DNA of 64,000 nt from Ochotona curzoniae (GCF_017591425.1 NW_024465885.1:30698501-30762500); one strand, 5' to 3'. Counted from the stretch's first letter, positions 33,276 through 46,824 are shown. The notes: a model not told the origin generated them from the letters alone. Program-made: numbers and translations.

Positions 33276-34825
33276 TCAAATAATAAATTTAAAGTTTGCT
33301 TCAATGTTGCTTAACTTATTACACACGCTGTTACACAGCAATGTATTGAGCAACCTGTCTTCAGAAAAATGCATTTGTTAAATGATACAGCCATTTAAGT
33401 GGTAGAAATAAAATATTAATATAAAATCTTTTAAGGATATCAGCTACTAATTTTTTCAGAAGTCCAAACTAATTTAAATGAAAAGGAATTAATCTCAGTG
33501 GTTTATCTTCCTTTAAGGAACTGTTATTGGATTTAAATAACCAATCAGCGTGTCTTTTTTCAAAGAGGATTTAAAGAGTCTGGTGATAAATGAATGGCAT
33601 AACCCTATCATAGGGTTATGTTTTTTCAGTTTATGAGATTAGATATATAATCTCCCTTACATTGCTCAATTTTTACATAAATAAACAATGCCTGGTAGTT
33701 AAATAAAATGTGAACATACTTTCTGCTTTTATTTCCAAAGCATTTTTTGGCATGACATGTAACCTATTTACCCAAACTAGGTCATCCCACACATAAACTA
33801 GACAAGAATCTGGTTCCGATTCTAATTACCTTGTTTTCATACTGATCTCAAAGGTATGAGGATATGTATACAGATATCCAATGTTTGAAAGCAGAATTAG
33901 CTGTAGTGTCTAAAGCAGTGTCTTGAGCAGTGAGAATTGTAAGCCAATCTAACTTTAAAAGCCTAAATAAACAGATCATTCTCTAACAGGAATTTTTCAG
34001 TGTATACTTTCTAGAATGTATATAATATTATTTGCTCCAAAGTACTTTGCATCATGAAAAGTCATTTAAAACATTCACTTTACAGATTAGATTGTATAAT
34101 TTTTTAGTATAATGTTGGAATTTTGAGAAGAATCTGGTTGCTCTAAATGATAAATATTTAAACTGAGACTCTAAATCATAGTCCACGAGAAGGATCCAGC
34201 TAAGTTGAATGCCATCCCCTTGCCTTCTAAGACTTAACAGTGAATAAAAGGAGGGAAAATGAATGTAGTTCTAGAACAAAGTTAAGGACAATCAGAATTG
34301 CTTACTACCAAAGGCAAGAAAATACCAACTTTAATGTTAGCAAAGACATTCTGACACTAGTGTGAATAAATCTATCATTTCAGAAAGCTCAATCATTTCA
34401 CTTACAGACCAAGTAGAAACAGAACTTAATTAAACACTAACCTGAACACAGCTTCTCAAAACAAGAATTGTAGAGAGAATTACCTAACGAAAAATAATAG
34501 TTAAATTCTGATGGAAATGTTTTATTTCACATATGTTCTAGGCCAAAAAAAAATGTGCAACACTGATATGAACAATTTGATTGAGAAGAATAACCTTATA
34601 GAGTCTCACATTCTCAAATTTAGAAGCAAAATAGAACAAAACTCACCCTTAGGAATTCCTGAGGGCAAGTGTCAGAAATGGAACTGTCATTAAAATAAAA
34701 GTAAATAATAAACAGGATATAATACTTTCAAACATAATACCTTGATTTAACTCAACTTTTTAGACTGTCTTTTGCTGGTGTTCAGTATGTCTCAAATCCA
34801 TCTTATAAATTTATAGCTTTTTAAT
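33276..34825. other. Single-copy stretch with a short perfect hairpin
   Basis: No gene seen. It includes a CCAAT-containing AACCAATCAGCG at about 33540 and the perfect palindrome at 33598-33620. Confidence 0.4.
33598..33620. repeat. Perfect 10-bp stem palindrome
   Basis: CATAACCCTA, loop TCA, TAGGGTTATG. Both arms are exactly complementary. Confidence 0.9.
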
Positions 34826-35139
34826 TTTTTTTAAAGATTTATTTATTTTCATTGGAAAGTCAGATATAGAGAGAGGAGGAGAGACAGAGAGGAAGATATT
34901 CCATCTGCTGAATAACTCCCCAAGTGACTGCAACAGCCAGGAGCCAGAAACTTCCTCCTGGTCTCCCACGTGGGTGCAGGGTCCCAAGGCTTTGGGCTGT
35001 GCTCAACTGCTTTCCCAGGCCACAAACTGACTGCTGGATGAAAAGTGGAGCTGCCGGGATTAGAACCGGTGCCCACATGGAATCCCAGCGTGGATTTTAG
35101 TTGCAAGGACTTTAGTTGCTAGGCCACGGTCCTGGGCTC
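34826..35139 (-). mobile_element. Full-length C-type SINE
   Basis: Poly(T) and 'AAAGATTTATTTATTTTCAT', then the reversed SINE body with 'CCGGGATTAGAACCGGTGCC'. The TSD is imperfect (TATAGCTTTTTAA against TATAGTTATTTTTA). Confidence 0.9.
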
Positions 35140-35329
35140 TATAGTTATTTTTAAAGCACAGGTATCACTATTTTAAAATAAAACTGTAAAATGCTCATTC
35201 TATTATGCAGTGCATAGAGTCATGTTCAAAATTCTATGGACCTACTAATTACAGTGTTAATAGAATATCTAGCAACTCTTCCAAACTGTTCACTTTTTAA
35301 AGAAAGTTCCATAAAACTTACATGTTAAT

Positions 35330-37155
35330 TATTCTGTTATTTAAGTATATCTTGACATTCTAGGTATGGACAACTGCAGAGTCAAGCATCCTATTGTTAA
35401 CACATATTTAACAGTTTCATTAGGAATCCTTCTTTGATTTGAAAGTACAGGTGCATACTGCATTGTATCTTCACATCTGGATATGATAGTCTATTACAGT
35501 TATTATATACCTTTAAATGAAAAGTCATAAAGCAAAATCAACAACAGAAAGGAAAATAGAAATTTTATAACAACATCAAGTTGAATAACACGCTTCTGAA
35601 TGACCAATGCATTGCTGAAAAAATGAAAAAGAAAATGAAAAATAACCTTTTTGAAGAAAACGATGCTATGTTTGACCTATGTGTCCCTGAGGAATTCAAT
35701 AAGAAAAAAAAGTGAAAAAAGGAAAACAAAAACAAAAATATCAAAATCCATAAGATGTACCAAAAAACACTATTGAAAGGAATGTTTATTGCATCAGATG
35801 CTTACCAAAAAAATATCTCAACTAAATGATATAATAATGCATCTCAATGGCATATTAGAAAAACAATAAAGAGTAAGCAAGAAATGATAAAAATCACAAC
35901 AAAAATAAATAGTTCAAATGTTTAAAAAATAAATGGAACTGAAACTTAAAAAGTTAAAAAAAACAAGTAAAAATAAAATAAATCTTAAAAAAAACAAATA
36001 AGTAAAATTAAAAGTGAAAAAGAAGACATCCTTGGAAACTAGCAAGATGACCTCTTCTTGCCAAATAGAGGCTTTCACCATCATGTGGTGTCCTTCATCT
36101 CTTTTAACACATTTTACATCAAAACCTATATTATTTGATGTAAGAATGGCTACAGCACCTTGTTTTTCTTTTCCTTTAGCCTGGAATATTTCCATCCTTT
36201 CACTTTCAGTTTCCTCATATCTTCTGTAGGCGACAGACAAATGGATTTTGGTTTTCAGTCCCATCTGCTTATGATGTTTAATTGATGCGTTTAAGCCATT
36301 TACATTCAGGATTAATATCACAGGTAGTAATTTGGTCTTTGATCATTGTTTTATTTAGTTCTTCTTTCATTGTTTTATTGAGATGTTCTATCTTTGGTTT
36401 TGGCAGGTGCTAATAATTTTCTTTGTCAATCAAAAATCTGTAAGTATCTTGTAGGGCAAATCTGGAAGATATTTCTTTCATTTTCAAACACAAAGGAAAG
36501 TTTCCTGAGTGAGGTATTATGTGCTGACAATTTTTCCAATGTAGAATCAATACATAAAATGGTGGAGCTCTCAGCCTGTTGCCAGTTAGGTCTCAATGAT
36601 AGCAGAATCTATTTTGGGTGGAGCTTGTTGCATGACAAGTTGATACTGTTTCCCTTTGGGACCAGTGCAATGTTTTGAACCAGACATGAGTTCTCTCCCA
36701 ACTTAGCACACATGGAGCACCATGTTCTGCCAGTCTCCCTAGCCCCCATACTTTTCCTCAGTACACAAAATGACACCCAATGTGTCACTGATGGGGGTTT
36801 GAGCCATGAAATCCACCCTATTCTTGTACGCATTTGCTCAGTCTCTCCCCCAGTCTGCTTCTGCTCTTAGCTGAATCAAGCCAATCAGCAGGATAGGCAG
36901 TTCTATGCCTGATTTCAGATCCTGAGTTCCCAGTGAATCCCCGCTTCCCAGCTGGCCACTGGTGGAGCTCTGATAGCCAATCGCTGACCTCTGCTGGGGT
37001 ATCTGATCACTGCAACACCTCCCCACAGGTTCCCAAGTGTCCCCGTGTCATCAGCCAGTCCTCTCCTATTTCCTGGGATCTTGGTCTCTCTTCTTCACCC
37101 TGGCTAATTCTCTGTTTAAATGTGTCCTTACTTTATCTTGCCTTTTTGCCTTAAT
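35330..37155 (-). mobile_element. Antisense L1 with an internal inversion
   Basis: Plus-strand order: about 35330-35490 is antisense 3' end (homologous to 56870-57010). About 35500-35960 is sense ORF2, the linker after the endonuclease. About 35990-36330 is antisense ORF2 endonuclease. Then ORF1 and 5' UTR-like antisense sequence runs to about 37155, with the 5' part shared with 15075-15402 and 57380-57590. The middle block is therefore flipped relative to both sides. Degenerate throughout. Confidence 0.65.
35990..36321 (-). pseudogene. L1 ORF2 endonuclease N-terminus remnant
   Basis: The minus-strand frame starts MILILNVNGLNASIKHHKQ, matching the start of the APE-like endonuclease of L1 ORF2p (LNVNGLN motif). 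It then gives a recognisable but mutated endonuclease core, including a GAVAILTSNNI-type segment, over about 100 residues. The reading frame then degenerates. No reverse transcriptase follows in the same orientation because of the inversion at about 35960. Confidence 0.7.
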
Positions 37156-37560
37156 TTCCCACATTGTTTGTGATCAGAAAAGATACTTTTAGGATTTCAG
37201 CTTTTTGAACTTTTTCAAACTTGTGTTATGACATCACATACAATCTATGCTGGAGTAAGTACCCAGAACTAATTAAAAGAATGTGGATTCTGCCATGTGA
37301 CATGAAACACTTTGTTAATTTTAATTATGTCCATTTGAAACATGGTTTAGATTAGCTTTATATTTTGTTGTTGTTTTTTGTTGTTATGTGTCTAGTTTGT
37401 TTACCCATTGATGAAAATGGAGTGCTAAATCTCCCCATAGGTACCAAATTGTGTATGCTCTATTGTGTATGTCTCCCTTTAGGTCTATTTAAAAGTATTC
37501 AACATGCACATTCTCTTTCTATTAATAAAGTTAGCCTCTGTCATAAAAATAGTAAAGTAA
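37156..37560 (-). mobile_element. Antisense L1 ORF2 mid fragment
   Basis: Plus-strand 'GAAAAGATACTTTTAGGATT' and 'AGAATGTGGATTCTGCCA', then 'AAATCTCCCCATAG...CTCCCTTTAGGTC', are antisense to the post-RT part of ORF2. It may belong to a second L1. Confidence 0.55.
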
Positions 37561-38999
37561 TTAATATTCCAGTAAAGTGAAAATTCATTTCACACTAAAA
37601 ACATTTCAAGGGCTGAGATAGTGTCCACTCTGAGGTTAGTCCCTTCTAATAGAACCGTAAGTGGCTGTCTTTTCAAACTAGATTTTCAGGTTACAGAGTG
37701 GGACACATTAGGTATGTGTCAGTAATTTAATTAGAATAGAGGGATAATAATGAGTGTTTGAAAACAATGCATTTTAATTGGTGTGATTCAGGTATACCAC
37801 ACTTTGTACACATGTTAGAGTGTCACTACTTTCTCCATAAACCAGTTCAGTTATAATCTGTCCATATCCAACAAAAGTACTAACGATAAAAGTACACATT
37901 GTTTTTATACATGTTTAATGTAAAGGAAGACACTTTTGACCATTATTTCTTGGAATATGTTTAATCACAGAGTTAATACTACAGGAGAAAAAACATAAGA
38001 TTTAGTGGATCACTAAAATTATTTCATTGTAGAACCACATGCCTGCAGTCAGCATACAGTCAATAAAGTCTGAAAGTTAGGAGAGACAGTAAGTCAAATC
38101 TGGTCTTGAATCTAGTTTAATATACAATAACATTGCGTTTTTCCATTTTTTTAGCTTTGATTTTGTCAGTGCTAAAGTGGGGTTATAGTAGTATCTCTCA
38201 CTTTAAGTAGTTTGAAGACTTACCTGGTATAATGCATGCTGTTGACACTGAGCATATGGTCTTGTTCATTCCAAACGTCTTGATGAATTTTGGACTTGAT
38301 AGTTTTATTAAAAACAGTTTCCATGTCAAATATTCTCTATCATTGTACAGAAATCCTCTTTTTCATTATATAGTTGACATGTTAATTCTTTCGATCACAA
38401 GTATCTTTGTGCAAAATATTTTCATGTGTAATTTCCTGGTAAACAGACATTATTGTCATTTCCAACTCACCCATTGCACAGGTAGTGGCACAGGACTCTG
38501 AAACTGGAAATGTTCTTTCAGTTGGTACAGGGAGAACCTTACCAACTTTTTGTTGTTCTTGTTGTTGTCATTTTGCTAGAGGATGTCCAAAAGCAATTCT
38601 CACAATGGAAATTCTCGGGCAATCGATTACTGATGAGAATGTGCCCAAATAAAATGAATGTAAGAGCAGAAAAGGGAAACAATAGGGAAAAGGTGGAAGA
38701 AGCTAAGTATTGATGCAATGTAGGTGAAGCGTATCCCAAGTCTGATCCTATGTGGAGCTCTGAAATTGAAACTGTGCCACAAGGTTTTTGGCACAGCCCT
38801 TTAAGTAGGAAAGGAAGTCTTTTGAAAGTCTTCAACATTCACGTGCATGTCAAGATTTTGGATAAGACTTGTCTCTGCTTGACCAAGACCATAAGCAGCA
38901 GCACCTAGAGCAATCAGTACAATAAATTCTGGGTATCAGAAGTAAGACCTCTAGTATTTGCATTTGATGTTCTGCATACTTATTTTTAACTCTTTGTTT
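37561..38999. other. Single-copy stretch
   Basis: No gene or repeat recognised. Confidence 0.4.
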
Positions 39000-39302
39000 G
39001 TTTTTTGGAAGGCAGATATACTGAGAGAAGGAATGATAAGGTGTGACAGAACTCTTCTATCTGCTGGTTCTCTCCGCAATGGCCAGAACCAAGACAGGTC
39101 CAAAGCCAGGAGCCAAGAGCTTCTTTCAGGTCTCCTGGTGAGTGCAGGGACTCAAGCACTTGGGCTGTCCTTAGCTGCATTCCCAGGATTATCAGCAAGT
39201 ACCTGATCAAAAGAGCAAAATCTAGAACTGGAATCACTGCCTGTAAGGTATGCCAGTGCTACCTGTGGAAGTTTCACTTGCTGTGTCACAGTGGTAGCCC
39301 AA
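39000..39302 (-). mobile_element. Older C-type SINE
   Basis: Reversed body with 'TTTTGGAAGGCAGATATACT', 'GCAGGGACTCAAGCACTTGG' and 'GTGTCACAGTGGTAGCCCA' at the head end. Confidence 0.8.
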
Positions 39303-40214
39303 TATCCTGTATATTTAAAGCATTTGCACATTAGCTGTAACTCTTCATAAATCAACTTCATTCATGGTAGGACTTCATCTCCTGACCATCTTATGTTCCA
39401 CCATTTTAAAAGTATTTATTTTTGTCTCTTTGACCATTTTTGAACATACAGTTATAAAGTTCTACTCTATTATCCAAGGATTTCAGATTCTTAAACTGCT
39501 TTTTTTTTTTCTTTCCATCATGAAATATTCTTACATTTACATTCTAGGGCATTGTCTTCTTTCTCTAGAGCAGGCATAGATTTTATCACAAGTATTTATT
39601 CAGGCTAACAAGTTATATTTTAGGTAAAAACTTGAGATTTCACTAAGTAGAGAAAGAAATGAGAAAATTAAAATTAAACGAATCATTTCAAGGCTATTAC
39701 TTATTTTAACATAGCCTATTCTCTGGTTAGATATTTCATGGTGTTTCACTGGTTACTAACTTTCAACATGTCCTGTATGATGATTATGGCCTAATGTAAA
39801 CATTGGGAGACTATGAATCATTTCCCTTTTACTGTTCTGGAACAGATCGTTCTTGTGTTTCAATTCCTTGGAAATAACTCATGTTATTTTCAGAAACTCT
39901 TACATTATTTCCAGAATGTCTCCCTCTTAGTACTGATTTATTTCCATCACCATGGCAACCAATAGTAAATTTCAAAAGTTAAAAATGTTTGCATGTAAAA
40001 TGGATTACTGAATGTTTTTCCAATTCAGGGGAACTTCATTCTTATGTTGCCACCTTTTTAATGTAAGATTCTCTATTAATGATTAAAATGAATAAAATTT
40101 TGAAGCAGATAAGATTATACCTAAATGTGCACAATACAATTCTGATATGGCCTTGGGCATAATAGACTTAAATAAACTTCTTCATATGTTCTTTGACTTA
40201 AGCAAATTTGTCTT

Positions 40215-40375
40215 TATTTCCTTCTTACCTTCCACCTCTCCTTCCTTTCCCTTCTCTTTCTTTCTTGCTTCCCTTCCCCTTTCTTTTCTTTGTTTTTCAT
40301 TTTTCCTTTCTTTCCCTTCCTCATTTACTTATTTTTTCTGTATTTTTTATTTATTTTCATTTGCCTTCTTTCTAA
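40215..40375. repeat. Polypyrimidine tract
   Basis: Almost only C and T on the plus strand over about 150 bp, of the CTTCCC/CTTTC type. Confidence 0.85.
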
Positions 40376-41506
40376 CCTGAATTTGCATGAAATCTGCTAA
40401 TGCTGTTCAGCTGTTGGGTTTGGTGAACGCTCTCAGAGCTTGGGAGTATTCAGCAATGTATTTCATTTCATAGTCTATGGACAAAAGTGATTTTTCAGAG
40501 TTACCTCTTTAAGTATGATTTTTTTTCTTGTTGAGCATTTTTAATAAATTGAATCCTCACAATATATAGTTAATTTTTTCTTTCTTAATAGTGTTAATTT
40601 TATTGTGATTGCTCAATCCAAATGATCCCCCTTGTAATAACAGAAAGGGATAATTTGAAGATATAGGTCATGATAAAGTTTCTATGCCCTTAAAAAAGTC
40701 ATATATATTACTGCAGTTTCAAAATGTATCCCAAATTTCAATAAAAAGGACTCTTTCATTTTTCTTTCCCTTCAATCTTGAATTGAGAAATGGAAAAAAG
40801 AAATATTTTTCCCCAAAATACCACACTGCAGAAACAAATATGCTGCATCGGTTTCAGCTGTCGTGGAAGGAGCCTGAAGGATAATGCATTACTTCAAATT
40901 TCAAAGCTGACAGTCGATTCTCTATGCTGTGGAGCAGCGACATCCATGTGTAAAAGTTTCATTTTGCAGTGATGTTTATTTATGATTTTGGGGGGGCTCA
41001 GTTGAGCTAGTGAGTGTATGAACTCTACTGAGGCAATTACCTCCCCAAATCAGAAGGAGCTGTTGGGATCTGTCATGTGAGTTACCATATTGCCAGCGGG
41101 TTCTCTAAGCACAGATCATAACAGAAGGCATTTTGGTAGTTTATTTGGAAAGCATTCTCATGCTAAATTCCATTTTTCTATGTTTTACAGTTTCTTCCAA
41201 AGCTTCCTTTAACCCTAACGTGATGCTAAGAATAATGAATTTAGCCTTTTTTTTTTTTTTTTTTTGAGAGAGAGAGAGAAAGAGAGATTGACATAAGAGA
41301 GAAAGTGTTCTTAGGGTATTTGATGATTGGATAATATCAAATTGGACCATAATAAAATGTGCTCAAAGCCAGCACTTTAAAATGAAGGACCATATGTAAG
41401 CACTGAATTTAGACATTTAGATGTGGAAAAATACACTGGAGATATTTTACGTTCATATTGAATTTTCTTTCCAAGATCACCTTTGCCACATTATCTATTC
41501 CCAAAA

Positions 41507-41548
41507 TGTGTGTATGTGTGTGTGTGTGCGTGCACACACACACACACA
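41507..41548. repeat. (TG)n directly followed by (CA)n
   Basis: TG repeats to about 41531, then CA repeats to 41548. The two halves are reverse complements, so the tract can fold on itself. Confidence 0.9.
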
Positions 41549-44277
41549 TTTTTTTGAAGTATGTGAAGGTGAAATCAAAGCATGCGTGACCCTAGTTTAT
41601 GCCTATGGGTATGAGTTTAAGAAGAAATCTTGAGGGTGTTTATTTCTATTAATATGCGTAGATATCACTGTCTTTTTCTTTTAATGTGCGATTCAAGTAC
41701 TCAATCAAAGTGGAGTCACTACATGTTTATATGTATGTACAAACATACCCAGGAACTTAGCAATATAAATATATAATGTACTTATGCTGCTGGCAGAAAC
41801 AGGCAATTAAACAATGTGCAATTGGGCATGTAAAATTGAAGTCCAGTCAACAGATGGAAATGTGTTTTAGGGTAAATCTGCCAACTCATGGTATAATATG
41901 CTTACTCTCACAAAATTCACCATACATGAAAAAAGAAAGGCTCGTTTTCTTTGTTCAATTCCAAAAGGAGGATTTTGAGGGTATTGTTTTCCTTATTAAA
42001 AAATGATGATCTAATTATAAAGCACATTTGTAGAACATAAGATGGGAATCTGGGTTCTTGAAAACCATTCCTATAGATTTTTTCCTAATATCTTTAGTTT
42101 CAGAATATTTCCCCTGCCCCCAAAGTATCTCCAGAGCCCTCAGCTGTTAACCTTCATGTGATCATTGTGAAGGAATCAGGTGGGATCAGACTTATGTGGA
42201 TTCCATGACTGAAATTCACAGACAACGGCTGCTGGAGTGACTTGAATGAAATTATAGAACAAGTCAGGGGCACAGCTGGTGTGAGCAAGGATGTGGGTAT
42301 GTTGTTTGCCAGTACTTTCTTCTACCCGATGAAACATATTGCCTAAAGCTGAGAATCCCACCGTGTCCTTGATTACGTACTTTCAAATTATAGTTCACTT
42401 CAGAGATTCCTATTAAAAGTTGGATATGACAGCAGGCCTGGAAATCATTTAGGAAACCCCAGGTTTCAAGCGGGTGGTAGAATTAAGAAGCAGAGCTGGA
42501 GGGCTGGAAGAGCTGAAACATGCATGACAACCAAATATCTAAACAGCTGTCTGCTGAATCTTTTCTGTATGAAAACCATCGTGCTAGATGCTGTGCTAGT
42601 TAATCAGAAAATCACAGAAGGTGTTCCCTAGAAATGTGCCTGTTTTGTTGTTCTTGTTTGGCAAGTGGCTGATTGTGAAAGCCTCACTTCTGCTTGTAAG
42701 TTGCTAAAGAAGACAGATAAAGAATAGGAAGATATATAGTCTTTTGAAACCCACAAGCAGGTTGAAATGAACTCCTTCTAAAACAGAGGAACGCATTTGC
42801 CTCCTGGAAAAGATTCAATAGGTTCCCTCTCTCATTTTATTTGGATATTTAAGATGTAGGCTAGTAGAGATAGACTTTTTCTTCATGAATTATTGATACC
42901 CTAAAACTGTTTAATAGTTTTTCCTCTCAATGCTATAAAGAGAAACCCAGTACTGATTCCCATCATGATAATAATATCTATTTTAAGTGGGTGAAATTAT
43001 TAAGAGAAATACGTAATTTTTTCTGAAATTTTCTTTAACTTAAAGAACTATGATTTACATTAGCAATGAAGATAAGAAGTAATCTAACTTAGATTATTTT
43101 TCTTCCAGTACTGAAATAATCAGTAGGAAAATAAGAAAAACCCAAATAAATTTAAAATTTAATTAAATAATCTGAAAACCTGCTTAAACATTGAAATGTG
43201 GGACTCAGAGAACATACATTTCAGCAGGACATAGGACCTTTTCTGTGTCACAAATATAAAAATATCAGGTAAAATGTCTTAAGCTATATAAATATTTGAA
43301 ATAGATTTTACCATACATATTAAATTACACTGCGTTTCTAATAGGTGAAGAGCTTAGAATACTTGTGTAAGTATGGCAATTTTCAGAAATTTTGATCTTT
43401 AGACTCCTTTATATTTTTAAAACTTATGAAAGGGCCCATATTACATTCATGTGTATTTTATCCATAAATATTTATTAAATTAGAGATGAAAACTAAGAAA
43501 AAATGTTTTTTAATTGATTAAAATAGAAGTTGCAAACATTTGTTAAACACACAATGCATATTTGTGGAAAGACAGCTGTTTACCTAAACAAAAACAAAAA
43601 CAAAAAAACTTCAGAAGAAAGACCTAATGGATAATTTTACACATCTTTTTATTAGCTGTCATAATCATCCGGCTCCTTTGTCACATCTGATTTTGCCTTT
43701 GATCTGTTGTGAATTCCACCAGCGTGTAGGCTGTGGACAGTTCCATTATAAACTCAGGAGAGCATCGAAGTGTGAAACATTGCCAACATGCAGATCGATT
43801 TTAAGAAGAGTTTGATTTCTCTGGCGCTCTTCAAGGGCCTCACAAAAGCCCCGATCTCACCTTGGAATCAGCTAAGGAAAATATCTCTGGTAAGAATGCT
43901 TCACACTGTTTCTGTTTTGGGTGACACTGCTAGCCAGATTGTATCCTCTCTGCAAACACTGTCTTGGGCAAAATGAGAGTATTTTGTCAGTTTACCTTTA
44001 AAGATGCTTCTATATTTTCATGTCTTTAAAACTTGCATCATTTGGTCAATGCATATTCACAATAGTTTTGCTCATGAAAAATAAGTCTAATGAAGGTATA
44101 AAAGAGTATTATCATTAAATATTGATATATTGAATACTAACTAACAGGTTTATGTGGATGTTTATTATTAATCTAGTGTTGTCACAGTGTTGTCAAAGTT
44201 TTATTCCAGAGCTGGCATCAAGTGGTTTAGCTTTGATTCCTTCTGCTGTTAATATTATCATTAAAAAGTGATTGATG

Positions 44278-44604
44278 AGGGCCCACCACAGGAGCCTAGG
44301 GGCTGAAGTTCTCCCCTTGTTCCAGCCAGGACCCTATATGGGCGATGGTACTAATCCCGGTGGTCCTGCTTCCCATCCAGCTCTCTTCTTGTGGCCTAGC
44401 AAAGCCGTCGAGGACAACCCAAAGCTTTGGGACCCTGCACCCATGTGGGAAACCCAAGGATGCTTGGCACCTGGCCTCAGATTGGCATAGCTCCGGCCGT
44501 TGCGGCCGCTTGGGGAGTGAATCATCACACAGATCTTCCTCTCTGTCTCCAGCCCTCTCTGTATATCTGCCTTTCCAATAAAATAATAAGTAAATAAATG
44601 TTTT
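44278..44604 (+). mobile_element. Full-length C-type SINE
   Basis: Head 'GGCCCACCACAGGAGCCTAG', B-box-like 'GGTACTAATCC', tail 'CTTTCCAATAAAATAATAAG'. TSD AAAAAGTGATTGATG (44263-44277) against AAAAATTGATTGATG (44605-44619). Confidence 0.93.
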
Positions 44605-44619
44605 AAAAATTGATTGATG

Positions 44620-45247
44620 TGCGTTCCCTCTGCCTTGTGTCTTTGGGTGTCCTCAGTGGGATCAGACTACTTTCACCATAAATCTTGTGTTTCTTATTCA
44701 GTAGTTCTATGGCATTGAGCATGTTACCTAGTTAACTTTGAATGTCTTGTTAGAGGGAAATAACAATAACCATTACTTATATGATTTTGTAAAGATTGGA
44801 TAATATAAATCACAAAAAGAATCAAGCACAGCACATTACCTAGGAAAAATTAAGCAAGCCAAAATGATAATGCCATTTCCCCAGGTATTTCGCCACAACT
44901 CCATTATTATCAACTGTTGAGTGTGGTTTGTAATTGACATAGGTTGAATATTCTTTGACTGTGATAGTTGGTATGTTATTGATACTAGTATGAATTTCAT
45001 TTATGCTTCACACATATGGTATATAAATAGCTTAAAGATTTTTATATGCCATAATATTTTAAATCAATTTTGTACTTGAAATAGTTTTATGTAAGCAATT
45101 TTCCACCTTGTGCTGTACTGTTGGCAATCAAAAAACATCAGTCCTCAGATTCTTAGTATAGAAAGGCGAAATGATTATTTTACATAAAAGATTCAGTTTA
45201 CATTTGTCCAAAGTATGATTAGGGCAAATGTTTCGGATGATCCTCCC
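44620..45247. other. Single-copy stretch
   Basis: Nothing recognised. Confidence 0.4.
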
Positions 45248-45249
45248 TG

Positions 45250-45305
<56 letters not shown>
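45248..45305. repeat. Pure (AC)n microsatellite
   Basis: About 29 uninterrupted AC units, likely polymorphic. Confidence 0.97.
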
Positions 45306-45307
<2 letters not shown>

Positions 45308-46259
45308 TAATGGGTTTGAATTGTTTGAAATGAAGTGAATTCTTAACCAAGTTTGGCAGAATTCAGAAGTTTATAATAAATAAACAAATAAAACAATCAT
45401 TGCTGTAAACAATTCTAAAATCCATCTCTGCACCAATGTGAAAAGCATCCCCTAATATAGTTCTGTCAGTCACTTGATTAGGTTTTTTCCCCTCTTTTCT
45501 GGGAGTGATTTGTCTAATCAACTAGAAAAGGGTGTCTTGGCTTCATTTTGAATTTTCATGTTTTCACGTAAGAAACTGTCGTAATTCTCGGCCTTAAATG
45601 TTGACACTTCAGGAATCTTTCTTCTTTTGAACAGTTGCAATAATTTCAGTGCAATTAGACAGTGCATATTGCTAGTATAATGATATTAAAATTTTTATGG
45701 ATAGCACATGAGTCTGATTTAGATGCATTTTATGTAGTTTGGAAAATTCCCTATTCCTGAATTACTTATCCAGTTCTTTTCAAAACATTCTTCTCCCTAC
45801 TTTGCCCAAGGCAGGTTGCTGTGAAACACAAATGCCCTTGGGGCTGTTAGGGTCCCCTTTGCTTCACTGGGGATTAAAATGTTGAACAGAATGTTCAGAA
45901 CAATGTTCTGTGAAATATTAATTAAAATATTACAAATTATATTGATACATGTAGAGAAGATTAAAAGAAGCACCACACAGACAATAATGTTGTCATTTTT
46001 ATGTAGTCACTTCAGAAGCGAATACTAAACATACACATAAATACATATACATTTATATACATACACATACTATTTTGGCAGGGGTGGTCATATTATTATC
46101 ATACTGTGTGGGATTTATGATGAAGACCCTAAATCAGAAAGTGAGCATATACTATTATGTAAAGGGTATAATTCAGTGATGAAAGCTTTATATAATTATC
46201 CATATAGCAAATAAGATATATAAATATATGCATGAATATACATTTACATATATATAATT
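45306..46259. other. Single-copy AT-rich stretch
   Basis: A CATA/TATA-rich section lies at 46025-46270. No gene supported. Confidence 0.4.
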
Positions 46260-46387
46260 ACATATATGTAATTTCACATATGGGAGAAAACTTGATGTAT
46301 TTGTATTTCCAGCTTTGAAGTATTTCACTTAGCAGAATGATTTGCAGTTTCATCCATTTAGTTAGAAATTTCAGGGTTTTATTACTT

Positions 46388-46677
46388 TTTAAAGGGTTTA
46401 TTATCTATTTGAAGGATGATGTTAAAAAGACGAGAGATAAAAAAAAGAGAAGAGACGCAGCTCCCACCTGCTAGTTACTCGCCACATATTGCAATGGTCA
46501 GTGTTGGCCAGTACTTACAAACCCCACCCTGGATCCCATGAGGGTGGCCATCTCTTGCTTTTTCTAAGGCACATTTGTAGGGAGCTGCATCACAAGTAGG
46601 GTCACTAAGAAACAAATTAATACTTAAATGGGATGTTGGAGAGTCTATTGGTTCTTAACTCACTGTACCACAACAAT
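46388..46677 (-). mobile_element. Old C-type SINE inside the ancient L1
   Basis: Reversed SINE body with 'TTTAAAGGGTTTATTATCTA' and head end 'TTAACTCACTGTACCACAAC'. Confidence 0.7.
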
Positions 46678-46824
46678 GCTTACTGTTTCATCATTCTTTT
46701 TAAAGTGGTGAAGTATGAATCCTTTTGATAAAACAATGCCAAGTCTTTCAAATAAATACTCAGCAGTGGGATTGCTAGATTGCATGGAACTTCCATTTAT
46801 TTTGTTTACATTAAATTCCAGGTC

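Larger units (their letters stand above)
39303..43655. other. Long single-copy stretch with simple repeats
   Basis: No coding exon supported. It contains a pyrimidine tract (40215-40375), a T19-like run (41250-41269) followed by GA repeats that may be a stub of a SINE, a TG/CA hairpin (41507-41548) and an (AAAAAC)n run (about 43587-43610). Confidence 0.4.

Noticed and set aside
35914..36321. 135-codon minus-strand frame as a host gene
   Set aside because: LNVNGLNASIK and what follows are the L1 endonuclease. The C-terminal Phe/Leu-rich part is read-through into T-rich sequence.
41421..41633. 70-codon frame containing a Cys-Val and His-Thr run
   Set aside because: It is the translated TG/CA microsatellite.
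45248..45305. (AC)n run as a functional regulatory element
   Set aside because: A plain dinucleotide microsatellite; nothing in the context suggests a specific role.
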